From: Alkalicoccus luteus
GTDB lineage: Bacteria; Bacillota; Bacilli; Bacillales; Salisediminibacteriaceae
NCBI RefSeq assembly: GCF_012034335.1
Contig: NZ_JAATHJ010000002.1
Coordinates: forward strand, 1 to 64,000
Direction of reading: 5' to 3'
DNA length: 64,000 bases
Every line of letters starts with the position of its first letter. Position 1 is the stretch's first letter. Under the pieces are notes generated by a model. The model was not told where the DNA came from. It worked only from the letters and a program-made list of their open reading frames with translations, and made no database searches. Shown in pieces: positions 55,901-64,000 of the stretch. A program made the translations under genes and the position numbers.

Positions 55901-57292
55901 ACTGAGTTTTTCACCAGGATCAGAAAAGGCTTCAAACTTATCGATAACCTCCCCGTCTTTCATTTTTACGGCAGCCAATTCGATTATCGTATTATAAACA
56001 GCTGAAAGACCTGTTGTTTCAACATCAAACACAATATACGTTTCTTCCTTTAAATCGCGAGGCTCCGGATGATATGCAATTGGAACTCCATCATCGACAA
56101 GGTTTATTTCCACCCCGTACAAAATTTTAATGTTGTGTTTACTTCCTGTTGCATAGGCTTCCGGAAAAGACTGGGCAACGGCGTGATCGGTTACAGCCAC
56201 AGCAGGCATCCCCCATGCAGCCGCACGCTTTACATAGTCACCTGCCGAAGCGACTGCATCCATCTGACTCATTGTTGTATGAAGATGCAGCTCCACTCGT
56301 TTCTCGCCTTCGTCGGCCCTGTCCTGAGGCGGATCCCGCCGGATTTCATGAAAATCGCGCGCCATCATGGTTAAATCGCGAATGAACGTATCGTACTGAA
56401 CCGGTCCGCGTGCACGCATCCACATGCCCTCTTTAACAGCTTCGAGCTTTGGAATATCCTCTTTATCATTTGAAAATACTTTAATAAGCATCGAATCAGT
56501 ATAGTCTGTGATTTTAAACGTTAAGAGCACGCGCCCGCTCTTCAGCTCTTTCGTTTCAGCATGAAAAACGTAGCCTTCCACCGCAATTCGCCGCTCTTCT
56601 TCAATGATTTGTTCAAGTGGCGTAATCTCATCTTTGATTGCGGTTCCAACCGCTACCCGCTCCGTTTCCTGAATTTCTTTTGCTTTAGATTCCTGTTTCT
56701 TTTTCTCGAGCATTGCTTCAACTACTTTATGGTGGTCCTCTTCCTGCTTCTGCTCTTCAAACTTTTGTATTTCCTCTTTATCACCTTTAACACGAGAAGC
56801 AAAACCCCATTCCGGAAACCCGCATTCGCGAAGCAGCTTCTGCAGCGGTTCCTTCACTCGGCGGTTCATCAGCTCAGCCTCTGTATCATTAAGGACATCC
56901 ACAAAAACCTTGCCATTCTCAATATCCGGCGTCTGAGATTCCAGCCGCTTCATGAGCCCGTTTGTTGCATGCTTAAGATGCTCCAGAAAAAATGGCCAAT
57001 AGGAGGCGAAATGACGATCAGCCCCGTTTTGATCCTCTGTGTAAATATACATGTGCACATCTGCTATATGGGACAGTCCGTTAACAACTCGGCTTTTTAG
57101 CAGCTCGTAAGCCGGGAAAGGCATGACGTGCGGAACAGTTAAATGTAAATGCCATTGCCGGTTTTTCTGGTAAATTTCAAGTTTTCGGATTGAGGCTTGA
57201 TCAGCATATGCCTTCATAAATTCATCCGGCATCTGAACCTGCTCCATCAGCAGTTTAAACCGCTCTTTCCGCTGTTCAAGATCCATGCTCAA
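52991..57292 (-). CDS. polC: DNA polymerase III alpha subunit, PolC type
   Basis: The main replicative polymerase of low-GC Gram-positives, with built-in proofreading. The roughly 1433 residues follow the PolC order: N-terminal domains and OB fold, PHP domain ([15 protein letters not shown], about 328), DEDD exonuclease (FDVETTGLS, about 415), and a zinc site ([10 protein letters not shown] and CEKCGTAYD, about 915-945). The palm domain has [12 protein letters not shown]. The protein ends with the beta-clamp-binding motif NQLSLF. TTG 57292 is preferred as start because AAAGGGGTG lies 6 nt before it; ATG 57286 is possible. It has a perfect terminator. Confidence 0.98.
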   Translation of the reverse strand: MSMDLEQRKERFKLLMEQVQMPDEFMKAYADQASIRKLEIYQKNRQWHLHLTVPHVMPFPAYELLKSRVVNGLSHIADVHMYIYTEDQNGADRHFASYWPFFLEHLKHATNGLMKRLESQTPDIENGKVFVDVLNDTEAELMNRRVKEPLQKLLRECGFPEWGFASRVKGDKEEIQKFEEQKQEEDHHKVVEAMLEKKKQESKAKEIQETERVAVGTAIKDEITPLEQIIEEERRIAVEGYVFHAETKELKSGRVLLTFKITDYTDSMLIKVFSNDKEDIPKLEAVKEGMWMRARGPVQYDTFIRDLTMMARDFHEIRRDPPQDRADEGEKRVELHLHTTMSQMDAVASAGDYVKRAAAWGMPAVAVTDHAVAQSFPEAYATGSKHNIKILYGVEINLVDDGVPIAYHPEPRDLKEETYIVFDVETTGLSAVYNTIIELAAVKMKDGEVIDKFEAFSDPGEKLSATIIELTGITDDMLEGQPPIKDVLTSFRDWCGTDTLVAHNASFDIGFLNAGYQKAGLPKVTNPVIDTLELGRMLYPHFKNYRLNTLCKKFNIELVSHHRAIYDAEATAHLLWKMVKDSLDKGITSMDELNEQGSPEDYKKQRPYHCTIYAQTKEGLKNLYKLVSFSHIDYFYRVPRVPRSILQKNREGILVGSGCDKGEVFDSLMQKGLEETKNTAEFYDFLEVQPPGNYHHLVEREIVRDELELKDILKQVVKLGEETGIPVCATGNAHYLDKEDAVYRKVLIASQGGANPLNRQTLPEVHFRSTDDMLSEFSFLSDEKAKEIVITNTQDLAERIDVIKPIPDDLYTPHIEGADDEMRQLCYDRAKSIYGDDLPQLVVDRLEKELTSIISNGFSVIYLISQKLVKKSLEDGYLVGSRGSVGSSFVATMTEITEVNPLPPHYVCPTCKHSYFFNDGSVGSGFDLPDKPCEKCGTAYDKDGHDIPFETFLGFKGDKVPDIDLNFSGDYQPVAHNYTKDLFGEDYVYRAGTIGTVAEKTAYGYVRGYESDEELQLRGAEIDRLVQGCTGVKRTTGQHPGGIIVVPDHLDIYDFSPIQFPADDRESEWKTTHFDFHSIHDNLLKLDILGHDDPTVIRMLQDLSGMDPKKIPVDDPEVFKLFSGTESLGVTPEQILCKTGTYGIPEFGTRFVRQMLEETNPSTFSELVQISGLSHGADVWLNNAADLIAAGTCQLKDVIGCRDDIMVYLMYKGLDHPLAFKIMEFVRKGRGLEEEWIEEMKKHGVPDWYIGSCLKIKYMFPKAHAAAYVLMAVRIAYFKVHEPMMFYAAYFTVRADDFDLDTMINGSASIRKKIEEIHGKGLDASPKEKSLVTVLELSLEMCERGFSFQKVDLYRSKATEFQVDGDKLLPPFNAINGVGTNAAIAVERAREDGEFLSKENLRERSRITKSVLEKLDEHGCLDGLPDSNQLSLF

Positions 57293-57317
57293 AGCGGTCA
57301 CCCCTTTCATAAAGTAA

Positions 57318-57359
57318 GATAGATAAGGGAGCTGTCCGCGGTCTGAGCGGACAGCCCCC
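57318..57359 (-). terminator. Probable terminator after proS
   Basis: 13-bp stem GGGGGCTGTCCGC/GCGGACAGCTCCC (one G-U pair on the RNA) followed by TTATCTATCTT on the minus strand. The tail is only moderately T-rich. Confidence 0.6.
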
Positions 57360-57378
57360 TCCTATGATCCTAAACAGA

Positions 57379-59082
57379 TTACAAATCCAGCAGATCACCT
57401 ATACGCGAGGCAAGCTGATCAACATGCACTTCCTCTGCATCTCCATTAGCTCGCTGCTTCAGTTCGACGTATCCTTCCTCTGCACGTTTTCCAACTTGCA
57501 CCCGGAGAGGTATTCCAATGAGATCAGCGTCTTTAAACTTCACTCCGGCACGTTCAGCCCGATCGTCATAAAGCGTATCGAGACCCGTTTGACTAAACTG
57601 CTCATAAAGCCGGTCTGCAAGCTCGCGCTGGTCTTCTTTTTTACTGTTTATCGCGATCAGATGTACGTCAAACGGAGCACATGCTTTGGGCCAGACGATT
57701 CCGTTCTCGTCGTGATTCTCTTCGATAAGCGCTGCGACTGTTCGTGACACACCGATACCGTAGGACCCCATAACAATCGGCTTTGCTTTGCCTTCATTAT
57801 TCAGGTAGGTGGCCCCCAGTGCTTCACTGTATTTTGTTCCCAGCTTAAACACGTGCCCAACCTCAATGCCCTCTTTGAATTGAATCGTTCCATTACCGTC
57901 AGGAGAAGGATCGCCTTCTTTTATTACACGAAGATCCTCATATCTGTCAGGAGTAAAATCCCGACCCGGATTTGCATTTACAAAATGTACGTCTTCTTTG
58001 TTCGCTCCTGTACAGGCATTTACCATATACTTCACGGCATTATCAGCTATTATATGCACTTCGCCTTCAATTCCGACAGGACCAGCAGAACCCGGCACTG
58101 TTTTTCCAGTGCTGCGAATCAGTTCTTCAGAGGCAGCCTCTACCTTACCGGCATCGAGAACATGTTTCAACTTGATATCGTTGGATTCATGATCACCGCG
58201 GACGAGTACCATTACAAGCTCCTCATCGACTTCATAGAAAACGGCTTTAATACACCTTTCCGCGGGCAGATTAAGGTATTGGCCGACACCTTCAATCGTT
58301 TTCTGGCCGGGAGTATCAACTTCACGAAGTTCTTCCGCTTCTCCGTCTTGCTGCGAATATTCATCAGCGCATGGAGCAATCTCTATATTAGCGGCGAAAG
58401 TTGATTGATCAGAATAAGCTATCGTATCTTCTCCGATATTGGTCAGTACCATAAATTCGTGCGTATCTTTTCCGCCCATTGCTCCAGAATCAGCAATAAC
58501 TGCTCTGAAATTCAGTCCCAGCCGCGTAAAAACGTTTGTATACGCTTCATACATACGCTGATAACTTTCGTCCAATCCGTCAAAATCACGATCAAACGAG
58601 TAAGCATCTTTCATAAGAAATTCTCTGCCCCGCAGAACACCAAATCGAGGTCTCCGCTCGTCACGAAACTTATTTTGAATTTGGTAAAGCGTCATCGGAA
58701 GCTCTTTGTAGGAACGTACGTCATCCCGCACGATTGAAGTAATGACTTCTTCGTGCGTCGGACCTAATGCAAATTCTCTTTGATGACGGTCTTTAAATCT
58801 CATCAGCTCCGGACCGTAATCTTCCCATCTTCCGGATTCTTTCCAGAGTTCGGAAGGCTGAATGGCAGGCATAATCATCTCCTGTGCACCTGCACGGTCC
58901 ATTTCTTCCCTCACTATTTGTTCAACCTTTCGTAAAACACGCCATCCTAACGGCAGAAATGAATAGACACCGGCTGAACTTTGACGGATCATGCCGGCTC
59001 TTAGCATCAGCTGATGACTGACAGCGTCAGCTCCGCTTGGGTTATCGCGAAGCGTTGGAACTAAAAATGTAGATTGTCTCAT
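57379..59082 (-). CDS. proS: Prolyl-tRNA synthetase (bacterial type)
   Basis: Charges tRNA-Pro. The 567 residues are the long bacterial form. The class II catalytic core has motif 2 around [23 protein letters not shown]. The editing INS domain (about 220-400) contains [23 protein letters not shown], and the C-terminal anticodon domain ends the protein. Motif 3 is in [14 protein letters not shown]. The start at 59082 matches family starts (MRQSTFL) with GAGGTG upstream. It has a two-hairpin leader but no T-box element that I can recognise. It sits between rseP and polC as in B. subtilis. Confidence 0.97.
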   Translation of the reverse strand: MRQSTFLVPTLRDNPSGADAVSHQLMLRAGMIRQSSAGVYSFLPLGWRVLRKVEQIVREEMDRAGAQEMIMPAIQPSELWKESGRWEDYGPELMRFKDRHQREFALGPTHEEVITSIVRDDVRSYKELPMTLYQIQNKFRDERRPRFGVLRGREFLMKDAYSFDRDFDGLDESYQRMYEAYTNVFTRLGLNFRAVIADSGAMGGKDTHEFMVLTNIGEDTIAYSDQSTFAANIEIAPCADEYSQQDGEAEELREVDTPGQKTIEGVGQYLNLPAERCIKAVFYEVDEELVMVLVRGDHESNDIKLKHVLDAGKVEAASEELIRSTGKTVPGSAGPVGIEGEVHIIADNAVKYMVNACTGANKEDVHFVNANPGRDFTPDRYEDLRVIKEGDPSPDGNGTIQFKEGIEVGHVFKLGTKYSEALGATYLNNEGKAKPIVMGSYGIGVSRTVAALIEENHDENGIVWPKACAPFDVHLIAINSKKEDQRELADRLYEQFSQTGLDTLYDDRAERAGVKFKDADLIGIPLRVQVGKRAEEGYVELKQRANGDAEEVHVDQLASRIGDLLDL

Positions 59083-59110
59083 CTGGGACACCTCGATCAA
59101 CTATGTATTT

Positions 59111-59193
59111 TCCGGATCAGCTTCAGCAGCCGATCCGGATTAAATCTGTGTTTTCTGACAGAAGCAGCCTGTATGCCAGCTCCGGCTGCTTCT
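59111..59193 (-). other. Two-hairpin leader between rseP and proS
   Basis: On the minus strand a 10-bp hairpin (AGAAGCAGCC/GGCTGCTTCT, 59160-59193) is followed by an 8-bp hairpin (TCCGGATC/GATCCGGA, 59111-59139). The loop of the second reads GGCTGCT, which is complementary to the 5' arm of the first, so an alternative pairing is possible. Neither hairpin is followed by a T-run. Confidence 0.5.
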
Positions 59194-59210
59194 GCAAACT
59201 TTACCCTGTA

Positions 59211-60470
59211 CTAAGAAAAAATGCGGTTGATGTCATTCCACGTTACTGCTATTACGAGAAGCATGAGCAAAGCGAAACCGACAAGGTGGACAAACCCTTC
59301 TTTCTGCGGATCGATCGGTTTGCCTCTCACTGCTTCCAATCCGATAAACATCAGCCTGCCACCGTCGAGTGCCGGCAAAGGAAGCAGGTTGATAATCCCA
59401 AGATTCACGCTTAGAATAGCAGCCCACTGGATCAGAACAAGTACACCCATTGCTGCTACCTCTCCAGTATAGTTATAAATACCGACAGGGCCGGCGAGCG
59501 CATCAAGGCTGAACTGTCCTGTAATTAAGAGACCTAGCGCTTCAATGATTAATTTCGTGTATTCATATGTCTGCGTAAATCCGAATGCCAGAGCGCCGGT
59601 AAACGTTCTTTCTGTAGGGGCAAGAACACCGATCACGCCAATATCATCAGCTTCAGGAATTTCACGAATCTCAGTAGTCATCGTCACATCAAACGTATCG
59701 CCGTTCCGGGCAACAGTGAAATCCATCGTTTCATTCGGCGCTTCCTGAATAATGCCGGTCATATCTTCCCACGTACTGACCTCAGTGCCGTCGATTGTCT
59801 GAATAACGTCACCTTCTTCAAGTCCAGCTTCTTCGGCAGGTCCTTCTTCTGAAAGTCCGCCTACAATCGGTTCATTAATCGGAAGACCCGCAATAGCTGC
59901 ATATAAAATCAATAAAAAAACAGCGAGAACGAAGTTCATCAGCGGCCCGGCAAAAATAGCGGCAGCACGCTGCGAAACAGTTTTTGACGAAAACTGCCGA
60001 TCATACGGAGCGATCTGAGTCGCTTTCTCATCATATACATATTCGGCCTTCCGGTCGAGACGATATGACACCGGTTCTTCTTCTTCCTCTACGTAGCCTC
60101 TTACAAACAACTCGTGCTCCATATCAATTTGTTCAACCTGCATAACTCGGCAGTCGGGATGTTTAGACTTATTATTAATGATAAGTCTGCTGACCAGACC
60201 TTCCTCATTAAAAATCAACCCAACTTCATAACCTGGTTTTATTTGAACAAGTTCCGGATCTTCTCCGGCCATTCTTACAAACCCTCCGAGTGGCAGAAGT
60301 CTGATCGTGTACGTCGTTTCGTTTCGGTCAAAACTGAACAATTTCGGTCCAAACCCGATTGCAAATTCCCTGCAGAGGATACCAGCCCGCTTTGCAACAA
60401 CGAGATGTCCCCATTCGTGAATAAAAACGAGCAGACCGAAAATGACGATTACCGCTAATAAGGTGTTCAT
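59211..60470 (-). CDS. rseP: RseP-type site-2 zinc metalloprotease (RasP)
   Basis: An intramembrane protease that cuts anti-sigma factors and signal peptide remnants; in B. subtilis RasP acts on RsiW and FtsL. The 419 residues show the zinc motif HEWGH in the first transmembrane helix (about residue 18), a PDZ domain ([24 protein letters not shown], in part, about 210-270), and the second metal motif in [11 protein letters not shown] near 365. Further transmembrane helices lie at about 180 and at the C-terminal end. AAAGGAAGTG precedes the start. It follows dxr by 14 bp, the conserved uppS-cdsA-dxr-rseP order. Confidence 0.97.
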   Translation of the reverse strand: MNTLLAVIVIFGLLVFIHEWGHLVVAKRAGILCREFAIGFGPKLFSFDRNETTYTIRLLPLGGFVRMAGEDPELVQIKPGYEVGLIFNEEGLVSRLIINNKSKHPDCRVMQVEQIDMEHELFVRGYVEEEEEPVSYRLDRKAEYVYDEKATQIAPYDRQFSSKTVSQRAAAIFAGPLMNFVLAVFLLILYAAIAGLPINEPIVGGLSEEGPAEEAGLEEGDVIQTIDGTEVSTWEDMTGIIQEAPNETMDFTVARNGDTFDVTMTTEIREIPEADDIGVIGVLAPTERTFTGALAFGFTQTYEYTKLIIEALGLLITGQFSLDALAGPVGIYNYTGEVAAMGVLVLIQWAAILSVNLGIINLLPLPALDGGRLMFIGLEAVRGKPIDPQKEGFVHLVGFALLMLLVIAVTWNDINRIFS

Positions 60471-60484
60471 TGCTTACACTTCCT

Positions 60485-61636
60485 TTATCCGGAGGCCTGC
60501 GCAGCAGTACGTATGCGCGTCTCCCTGTCAATATCAATAATTTGTTCCAAATCAGGCTCAGCAATTCGTTCATGCTGCTCAAGCGCCCGATCGACCAGCT
60601 CGTCAATTTCCAGAAACGTAATGTTTCCTTTTAAAAACATGTCTACAGCCGACTCATTTGCTGCATTCAGCACAGTCGGCATCGACCCGCCGGCTTTACC
60701 AGCTTCCAGAGCAAGTTCAAAAGCTTTATATCTTTTAAGATCCAGCTCTTTAAAATGAAGCGTTCCGGCTTCCCAAAGCTTCAAAGGCCGACTTCCTTTA
60801 ATTGGCATTCGATCAGGGCAGGTTAGCGCATACTGAATCGGAACCCGCATATCTGGTGTACCAAGGTGGGCCATGACGCTGCCGTCCACATATTCTACCA
60901 TCGAATGCACGATGCTTTCTGAATGAAGCAATACATCGATTTTCTCGTAAGGCATATCAAACAGCCAGTGAGCTTCAATCACTTCGAGTCCTTTGTTCAT
61001 CATCGTAGCAGAATCGATCGTTATCTTTGCCCCCATGCTCCAGTTAGGATGATTTAATGCTTCATCTACGGTGACTCCCTGAAGTTGCTCCCTGGATTTG
61101 TCACGAAAGCTTCCTCCGCTGGCCGTTAAAATAAGGCTGTTAACATCCTGTTTTTTGCCGTGCAGGCACTGATATATGGCTGAGTGTTCACTATCTACCG
61201 GAAGAATGTCGACTCCTGTTTCCAGCTGAAGCTGTTTCACAAGGTGACCCGCCGTAACTAGTGTTTCTTTATTAGCTATCGCGATAGTCTTACCTGAGCG
61301 CATTGCAGTGAGCGTCGGTTCCAGCCCGACTCTTCCCATGACGGCATTAACAAGTACGTCGCCGCGATTTCCTGCTCTGGCGCAAGCCTGGAGCCCCTCA
61401 TCTCCTGGAATGATATCCGGACTGTAAGTTAAAAGATGTTTCAGTTCTCTGGCAGCTTCAAGAGATCCGGCGCCAATAACTGGCGGACAAAACTCATTCG
61501 CAGCTTCTGCAGCAGAAGCTACATTTTTTCCGAAGGACAGACTTCCCAGCCGGAAATAATCCGGATTGCTGCGAATGATATCCAGAGTCTGTACTCCAAT
61601 GGAGCCTGTAGCTCCTAGCAGATGTACGTGCTTCAT
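60485..61636 (-). CDS. dxr: 1-deoxy-D-xylulose-5-phosphate reductoisomerase
   Basis: Forms 2-C-methyl-D-erythritol 4-phosphate, the committed step of the non-mevalonate isoprenoid pathway. The 383 residues begin with the NADPH motif LLGATGSIGVQTLDII. The metal/substrate segments are PVDSEHSAIYQ (about 147) and SATMMNKGLEVIEAHWLF (about 218). Its product eventually feeds UppS, encoded in the same cluster. GGAGG precedes the start. It lies 97 bp after cdsA with no clear terminator between them. Confidence 0.98.
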   Translation of the reverse strand: MKHVHLLGATGSIGVQTLDIIRSNPDYFRLGSLSFGKNVASAAEAANEFCPPVIGAGSLEAARELKHLLTYSPDIIPGDEGLQACARAGNRGDVLVNAVMGRVGLEPTLTAMRSGKTIAIANKETLVTAGHLVKQLQLETGVDILPVDSEHSAIYQCLHGKKQDVNSLILTASGGSFRDKSREQLQGVTVDEALNHPNWSMGAKITIDSATMMNKGLEVIEAHWLFDMPYEKIDVLLHSESIVHSMVEYVDGSVMAHLGTPDMRVPIQYALTCPDRMPIKGSRPLKLWEAGTLHFKELDLKRYKAFELALEAGKAGGSMPTVLNAANESAVDMFLKGNITFLEIDELVDRALEQHERIAEPDLEQIIDIDRETRIRTAAQASG

Positions 61637-61733
61637 ATTATGACTGCCTCCAAATCCTTTGTGTGCCTTCTATGAGCCTTAAACCGGTACCGATATCTTA
61701 CCAGCCCCGGGTTTTTCCGTCTATTCATCTCCA

Positions 61734-62528
61734 TCAGCCAAGCAAATTGAATAAGTATAGCACTGGCATGACGAATATCAGGCTGTCAAACCGGTCGAGA
61801 ATTCCTCCGTGTCCCGGCAGTACTTGTCCTGAATCCTTGACTGCATAATGGCGCTTAAATGCGGATTCTACTAAATCACCTAGCTGTCCCGCCGTAGACA
61901 CTACGAGAATGCCTGCTACTGCTGTCCAGACATTCGGATAGACGGGGATAAAATAATAATAAATCATACCGGCTGTAAGAGCCAGCGCGATTCCTCCAAG
62001 CGAGCCTTCAATGGTTTTTTTGGGGCTGATTTCCGGCCAAAGTTTTGTTCTGCCAAAAGCCCTTCCAGCAAAGTAAGCTCCGGAATCTGTTGCCCACACA
62101 AGAATAAGAATAAAGAAGATCAGTTCCATCCCATTATCCAGAAATCTTGCATACATGAAATAATAAAAGCCAAATCCGACGTAAACAGATGCAAGTACGG
62201 TGAACCCAGCTTCATCGAATGTAAATTTATTTTTAGAAAGCACCGTTAACGCGAGCAGACAGATTACAAGCAATAAAAACAGCTCGAGTCTGTCGACTTC
62301 CCAAGGCAGCTGCACGAGAAGCACATCCGGTACGACGAGCAGCAGCAGTAAAATAAATCCGACTGCCCCTTTAAATGAAAAGGGCTGAATCTGCTTCATT
62401 TTAAGCAGCTCTCTCATGCCAATTAGCGCAAGGGCGGTGACTAGTATGATAAACGCGGCTCCCCCAATGTAAATCAACCCAAGAAAGCCAGCGCCGGCTA
62501 TGACTCCTGTTATGATGCGCTGCTTCAT
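61734..62528 (-). CDS. cdsA: Phosphatidate cytidylyltransferase
   Basis: A membrane enzyme making CDP-diacylglycerol, the precursor for all phospholipids and the substrate of PgsA, encoded elsewhere in this window. The 264 residues contain about eight hydrophobic segments. The family signature SAFKRHYAVKDSGQVLPGHGG continues with ILDR and lies near the C terminus (about 222-245). AGGAGG precedes the start. It is 11 bp after uppS, so the two are co-transcribed. Confidence 0.97.
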   Translation of the reverse strand: MKQRIITGVIAGAGFLGLIYIGGAAFIILVTALALIGMRELLKMKQIQPFSFKGAVGFILLLLLVVPDVLLVQLPWEVDRLELFLLLVICLLALTVLSKNKFTFDEAGFTVLASVYVGFGFYYFMYARFLDNGMELIFFILILVWATDSGAYFAGRAFGRTKLWPEISPKKTIEGSLGGIALALTAGMIYYYFIPVYPNVWTAVAGILVVSTAGQLGDLVESAFKRHYAVKDSGQVLPGHGGILDRFDSLIFVMPVLYLFNLLG

Positions 62529-62539
62529 AGTAACCTCCT

Positions 62540-63304
62540 CTAGACCCCGCCGTAACGGCGCTGTCTGTTCTGATAAGACTGTACGGCTTCCAGTAGATGC
62601 TGCTCTTTAAAATCAGGCCAGAGAACATCCGTAAACCAGAATTCCGAGTAAGCCAGCTGCCACAGCATAAAGTTGCTTAAACGGATCTCGCCGCTCGTCC
62701 GTATGAGCAGATCGGGTTCTGACAATCCATTTGTCATCAGGTAATCTGATACGACGGCTTCACTGATGTCCTCTTTACGTAAATGTCCTTTGTCGACATC
62801 TTCGTAAATATGCTCAAAAGCTTCCATTATTTCATTACGCGCACCGTAGTTCAACGCAAAGTTCAAAATCAGCCCGGTATTATCAGCTGTTTTCGTGACT
62901 GCTTCCTCAACAGCTCTCCGAGTATATTCAGGAAGTCTTTCCTTTGAGCCCGTAATACGCACGATGACGTTCTCTTCCATAAGTACAGGCAGCTCCATAC
63001 TTAAAAAGCGCTCCGGAAGTCTCATTAAAAAATCCACTTCTGTTTTCGGGCGCTTCCAATTTTCTGTTGAAAATGCATAAAGCGTTAACGTTTCAACTCC
63101 AATTTTGTTCGCAGAACGGACAATGTTCCGTATCACATTCATTCCTTCGCGATGCCCTGCAATTCTCGGCAGCCCTCTCTGTTTTGCCCAACGTCCGTTT
63201 CCGTCCATAATAATAGCTATATGGGCTGGGACAGGGGCTTCCTGATCAGCGAGCGTATGCTCTACAGGTTCGCTTTTCATCTTACGTGCTAATTTATTTA
63301 ACAT
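62540..63304 (-). CDS. uppS: Undecaprenyl pyrophosphate synthase
   Basis: A cis-prenyltransferase that makes the C55 lipid carrier for peptidoglycan and teichoic acids. The 254 residues have AIIMDGNGRWAKQRGLPR (about 37), with the catalytic Asp, then AGHREGMN. The C-terminal signature is LIRTSGEIRLSNFMLWQ and SEFWFTDVLWPDF. An upstream in-frame TTG is rejected because GGAGG lies 8 nt before ATG 63304. It is first in the uppS-cdsA-dxr-rseP run and has its own promoter. Confidence 0.98.
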   Translation of the reverse strand: MLNKLARKMKSEPVEHTLADQEAPVPAHIAIIMDGNGRWAKQRGLPRIAGHREGMNVIRNIVRSANKIGVETLTLYAFSTENWKRPKTEVDFLMRLPERFLSMELPVLMEENVIVRITGSKERLPEYTRRAVEEAVTKTADNTGLILNFALNYGARNEIMEAFEHIYEDVDKGHLRKEDISEAVVSDYLMTNGLSEPDLLIRTSGEIRLSNFMLWQLAYSEFWFTDVLWPDFKEQHLLEAVQSYQNRQRRYGGV

Positions 63305-63352
63305 GGCCTCTGCCTCCAACTGGTTCTAGATGTCTAAAAAAGCTCCTCTACT

Positions 63353-63381
63353 ATTCTATCATGTTTGTAAGCCCGTTATAA
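63353..63381 (-). promoter_or_regulatory. Probable sigma-A promoter of uppS-cdsA-dxr-rseP
   Basis: Minus strand TTATAA, 17-bp spacer, TAGAAT, between the frr terminator and uppS. Confidence 0.5.
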
Positions 63382-63479
63382 TAAGGAAACCGATTTTTTC
63401 CTGTTCCTGCTTCCGGAAGAAGATTATGATGAAACGTACCACTTTCGACTATGCTTACGAACTGGCAGCCGCTTCAAAT

Positions 63480-63512
63480 GAAAAAGCTGCCAGCCTGATC
63501 GGCGGACAGCTT
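63480..63512 (-). terminator. Terminator of frr
   Basis: Stem AAGCTGTC/GGCAGCTT with further inner GC pairs, then TTTTT on the minus strand, just after the frr stop. Confidence 0.7.
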
Positions 63513-63518
63513 GGAGAA

Positions 63519-64000
63519 TTAAACTTCCCGAACTTCATTTTCTTTGTTTTTAGCATACTCATCTATTGTTTTAATCGTGCTGTCTGTAAGCTTTTGAACC
63601 TCATCCTGCTCACGCTTCAGCTCATCTTCTGTGAGAGTACCGTCTTTTTGTTCTTTCTTAAGCTCATCGTTTCCATCACGGCGGATATTTCGGACTGCAA
63701 CTTTTGCTTCTTCCGCATAGCGGCCGATGATTTTTATCAATTCTTTACGCCGCTCATCGGTTAATGCCGGAATGTTGATGCGGATGACGTTCCCATCATT
63801 GTTTGGAGAGAGGCCCAGATCTGCCTTTTGAATGCCTTTTTCAATATTTTGGATAGACGTTTTATCAAAAGGAGTAATCAGCAGCAGACGTCCTTCCGGG
63901 ACCGATACTGTTGCCAGCTGGTTTAACGGCGTCAATGCGCCGTAGTATTCCACCTGAACTTTATCAAGCAAAGACGGGTTTGCTCTTCCCGCACGAATGG
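63519..64000 (-). CDS. frr: Ribosome-recycling factor (5' part beyond the window)
   Basis: Splits post-termination ribosomes together with EF-G. The window holds the C-terminal 160 residues of a family of about 185. The frame stays open to the right edge, reading [20 protein letters not shown], a conserved stretch of domain I, so the start codon is outside. The last half has the family's [13 protein letters not shown] and [15 protein letters not shown]. It precedes uppS as in B. subtilis (pyrH-frr-uppS). The gene is truncated only by the window edge. Confidence 0.97.
   Translation of the reverse strand, partial: IRAGRANPSLLDKVQVEYYGALTPLNQLATVSVPEGRLLLITPFDKTSIQNIEKGIQKADLGLSPNNDGNVIRINIPALTDERRKELIKIIGRYAEEAKVAVRNIRRDGNDELKKEQKDGTLTEDELKREQDEVQKLTDSTIKTIDEYAKNKENEVREV

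Noticed and set aside
59083-59210. T-box riboswitch before proS
   Set aside because: I found no T-box sequence (TGGNACCGCG-like) and no terminator with a T-run; only two plain hairpins are present.
63330-63764. 144-codon plus-strand open frame overlapping the end of frr
   Set aside because: The last two thirds are the antisense of frr, and the first part covers the frr terminator and uppS promoter.

Overview
The window is a chromosomal housekeeping segment of a Bacillaceae-type Firmicute. Nearly every gene is on the minus strand; the only plus-strand gene is lexA. Gene order follows the Bacillus subtilis nusA-polC to tkt backbone very closely. Strong AGGAGG ribosome sites, TTG and GTG starts, Bacillus-type LexA boxes and sigma-A promoters fit this. 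An acidic, Asn/Glu-rich RodZ tail and the pattern of gene loss hint at a haloalkaliphilic, possibly non-sporulating genus (Alkalicoccus or Salisediminibacterium-like). That placement is inference; no rRNA gene is present to test it.

Layout in minus-strand transcription order, from right to left. 64-59 kb: frr (cut by the window edge), uppS, cdsA, dxr, rseP (isoprenoid, phospholipid and membrane-protease genes). 59-53 kb: proS and polC. 52.8-45.4 kb: rimP-nusA-rnpM-ylxQ-infB-ylxP-rbfA-truB-ribF, then rpsO and pnp (translation, transcription elongation, ribosome maturation, RNA decay). 43-36.3 kb: mlpA, asd, dapG, dapA, rnjB (lysine/diaminopimelate pathway plus RNase J). 36.2-28 kb: ftsK/spoIIIE-type translocase, a GntR regulator, the ymfF-ymfH-ymfI EF-P modification genes, ymfK and rodZ. 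28-21 kb: pgsA, cinA, a DEAD-box helicase, recA, rny. 21-6.2 kb: ymdB, spoVS, tdh-kbl, miaB-ricA, mutS-mutL, a methyltransferase, miaA, hfq, hflX, ynbB. 6-0.1 kb: glnA, lexA facing yneA-yneB-ynzC (SOS module), tkt.

Most notable points. (1) The first 125 bases are the 5' end of a bacterial class C group II intron on the minus strand, inserted directly behind the tkt terminator, the site preference known for this class. (2) Several sporulation genes that normally interrupt this synteny (cotE, spoVK, spoVFA/spoVFB, ylxY, ymxH) are missing at their usual places, and glnR, tepA, ymfJ and pbpX are also missing, while spoVS and the SpoIIIE-type translocase remain. (3) A DEAD-box helicase with a DbpA-like RNA-binding domain sits between cinA and recA. 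(4) Several intergenic regions hold undescribed RNA-structure candidates: a mutually exclusive hairpin pair between rbfA and truB, a two-hairpin leader before proS, a roughly 190-nt leader before rnjB, and a hairpin enclosing the recA -35 box. (5) SOS control is visible as three LexA boxes between lexA and yneA and one at recA; glnA keeps a perfect GlnR/TnrA operator although glnR is not beside it.

I saw no tRNA, rRNA, CRISPR array, prophage or insertion sequence.
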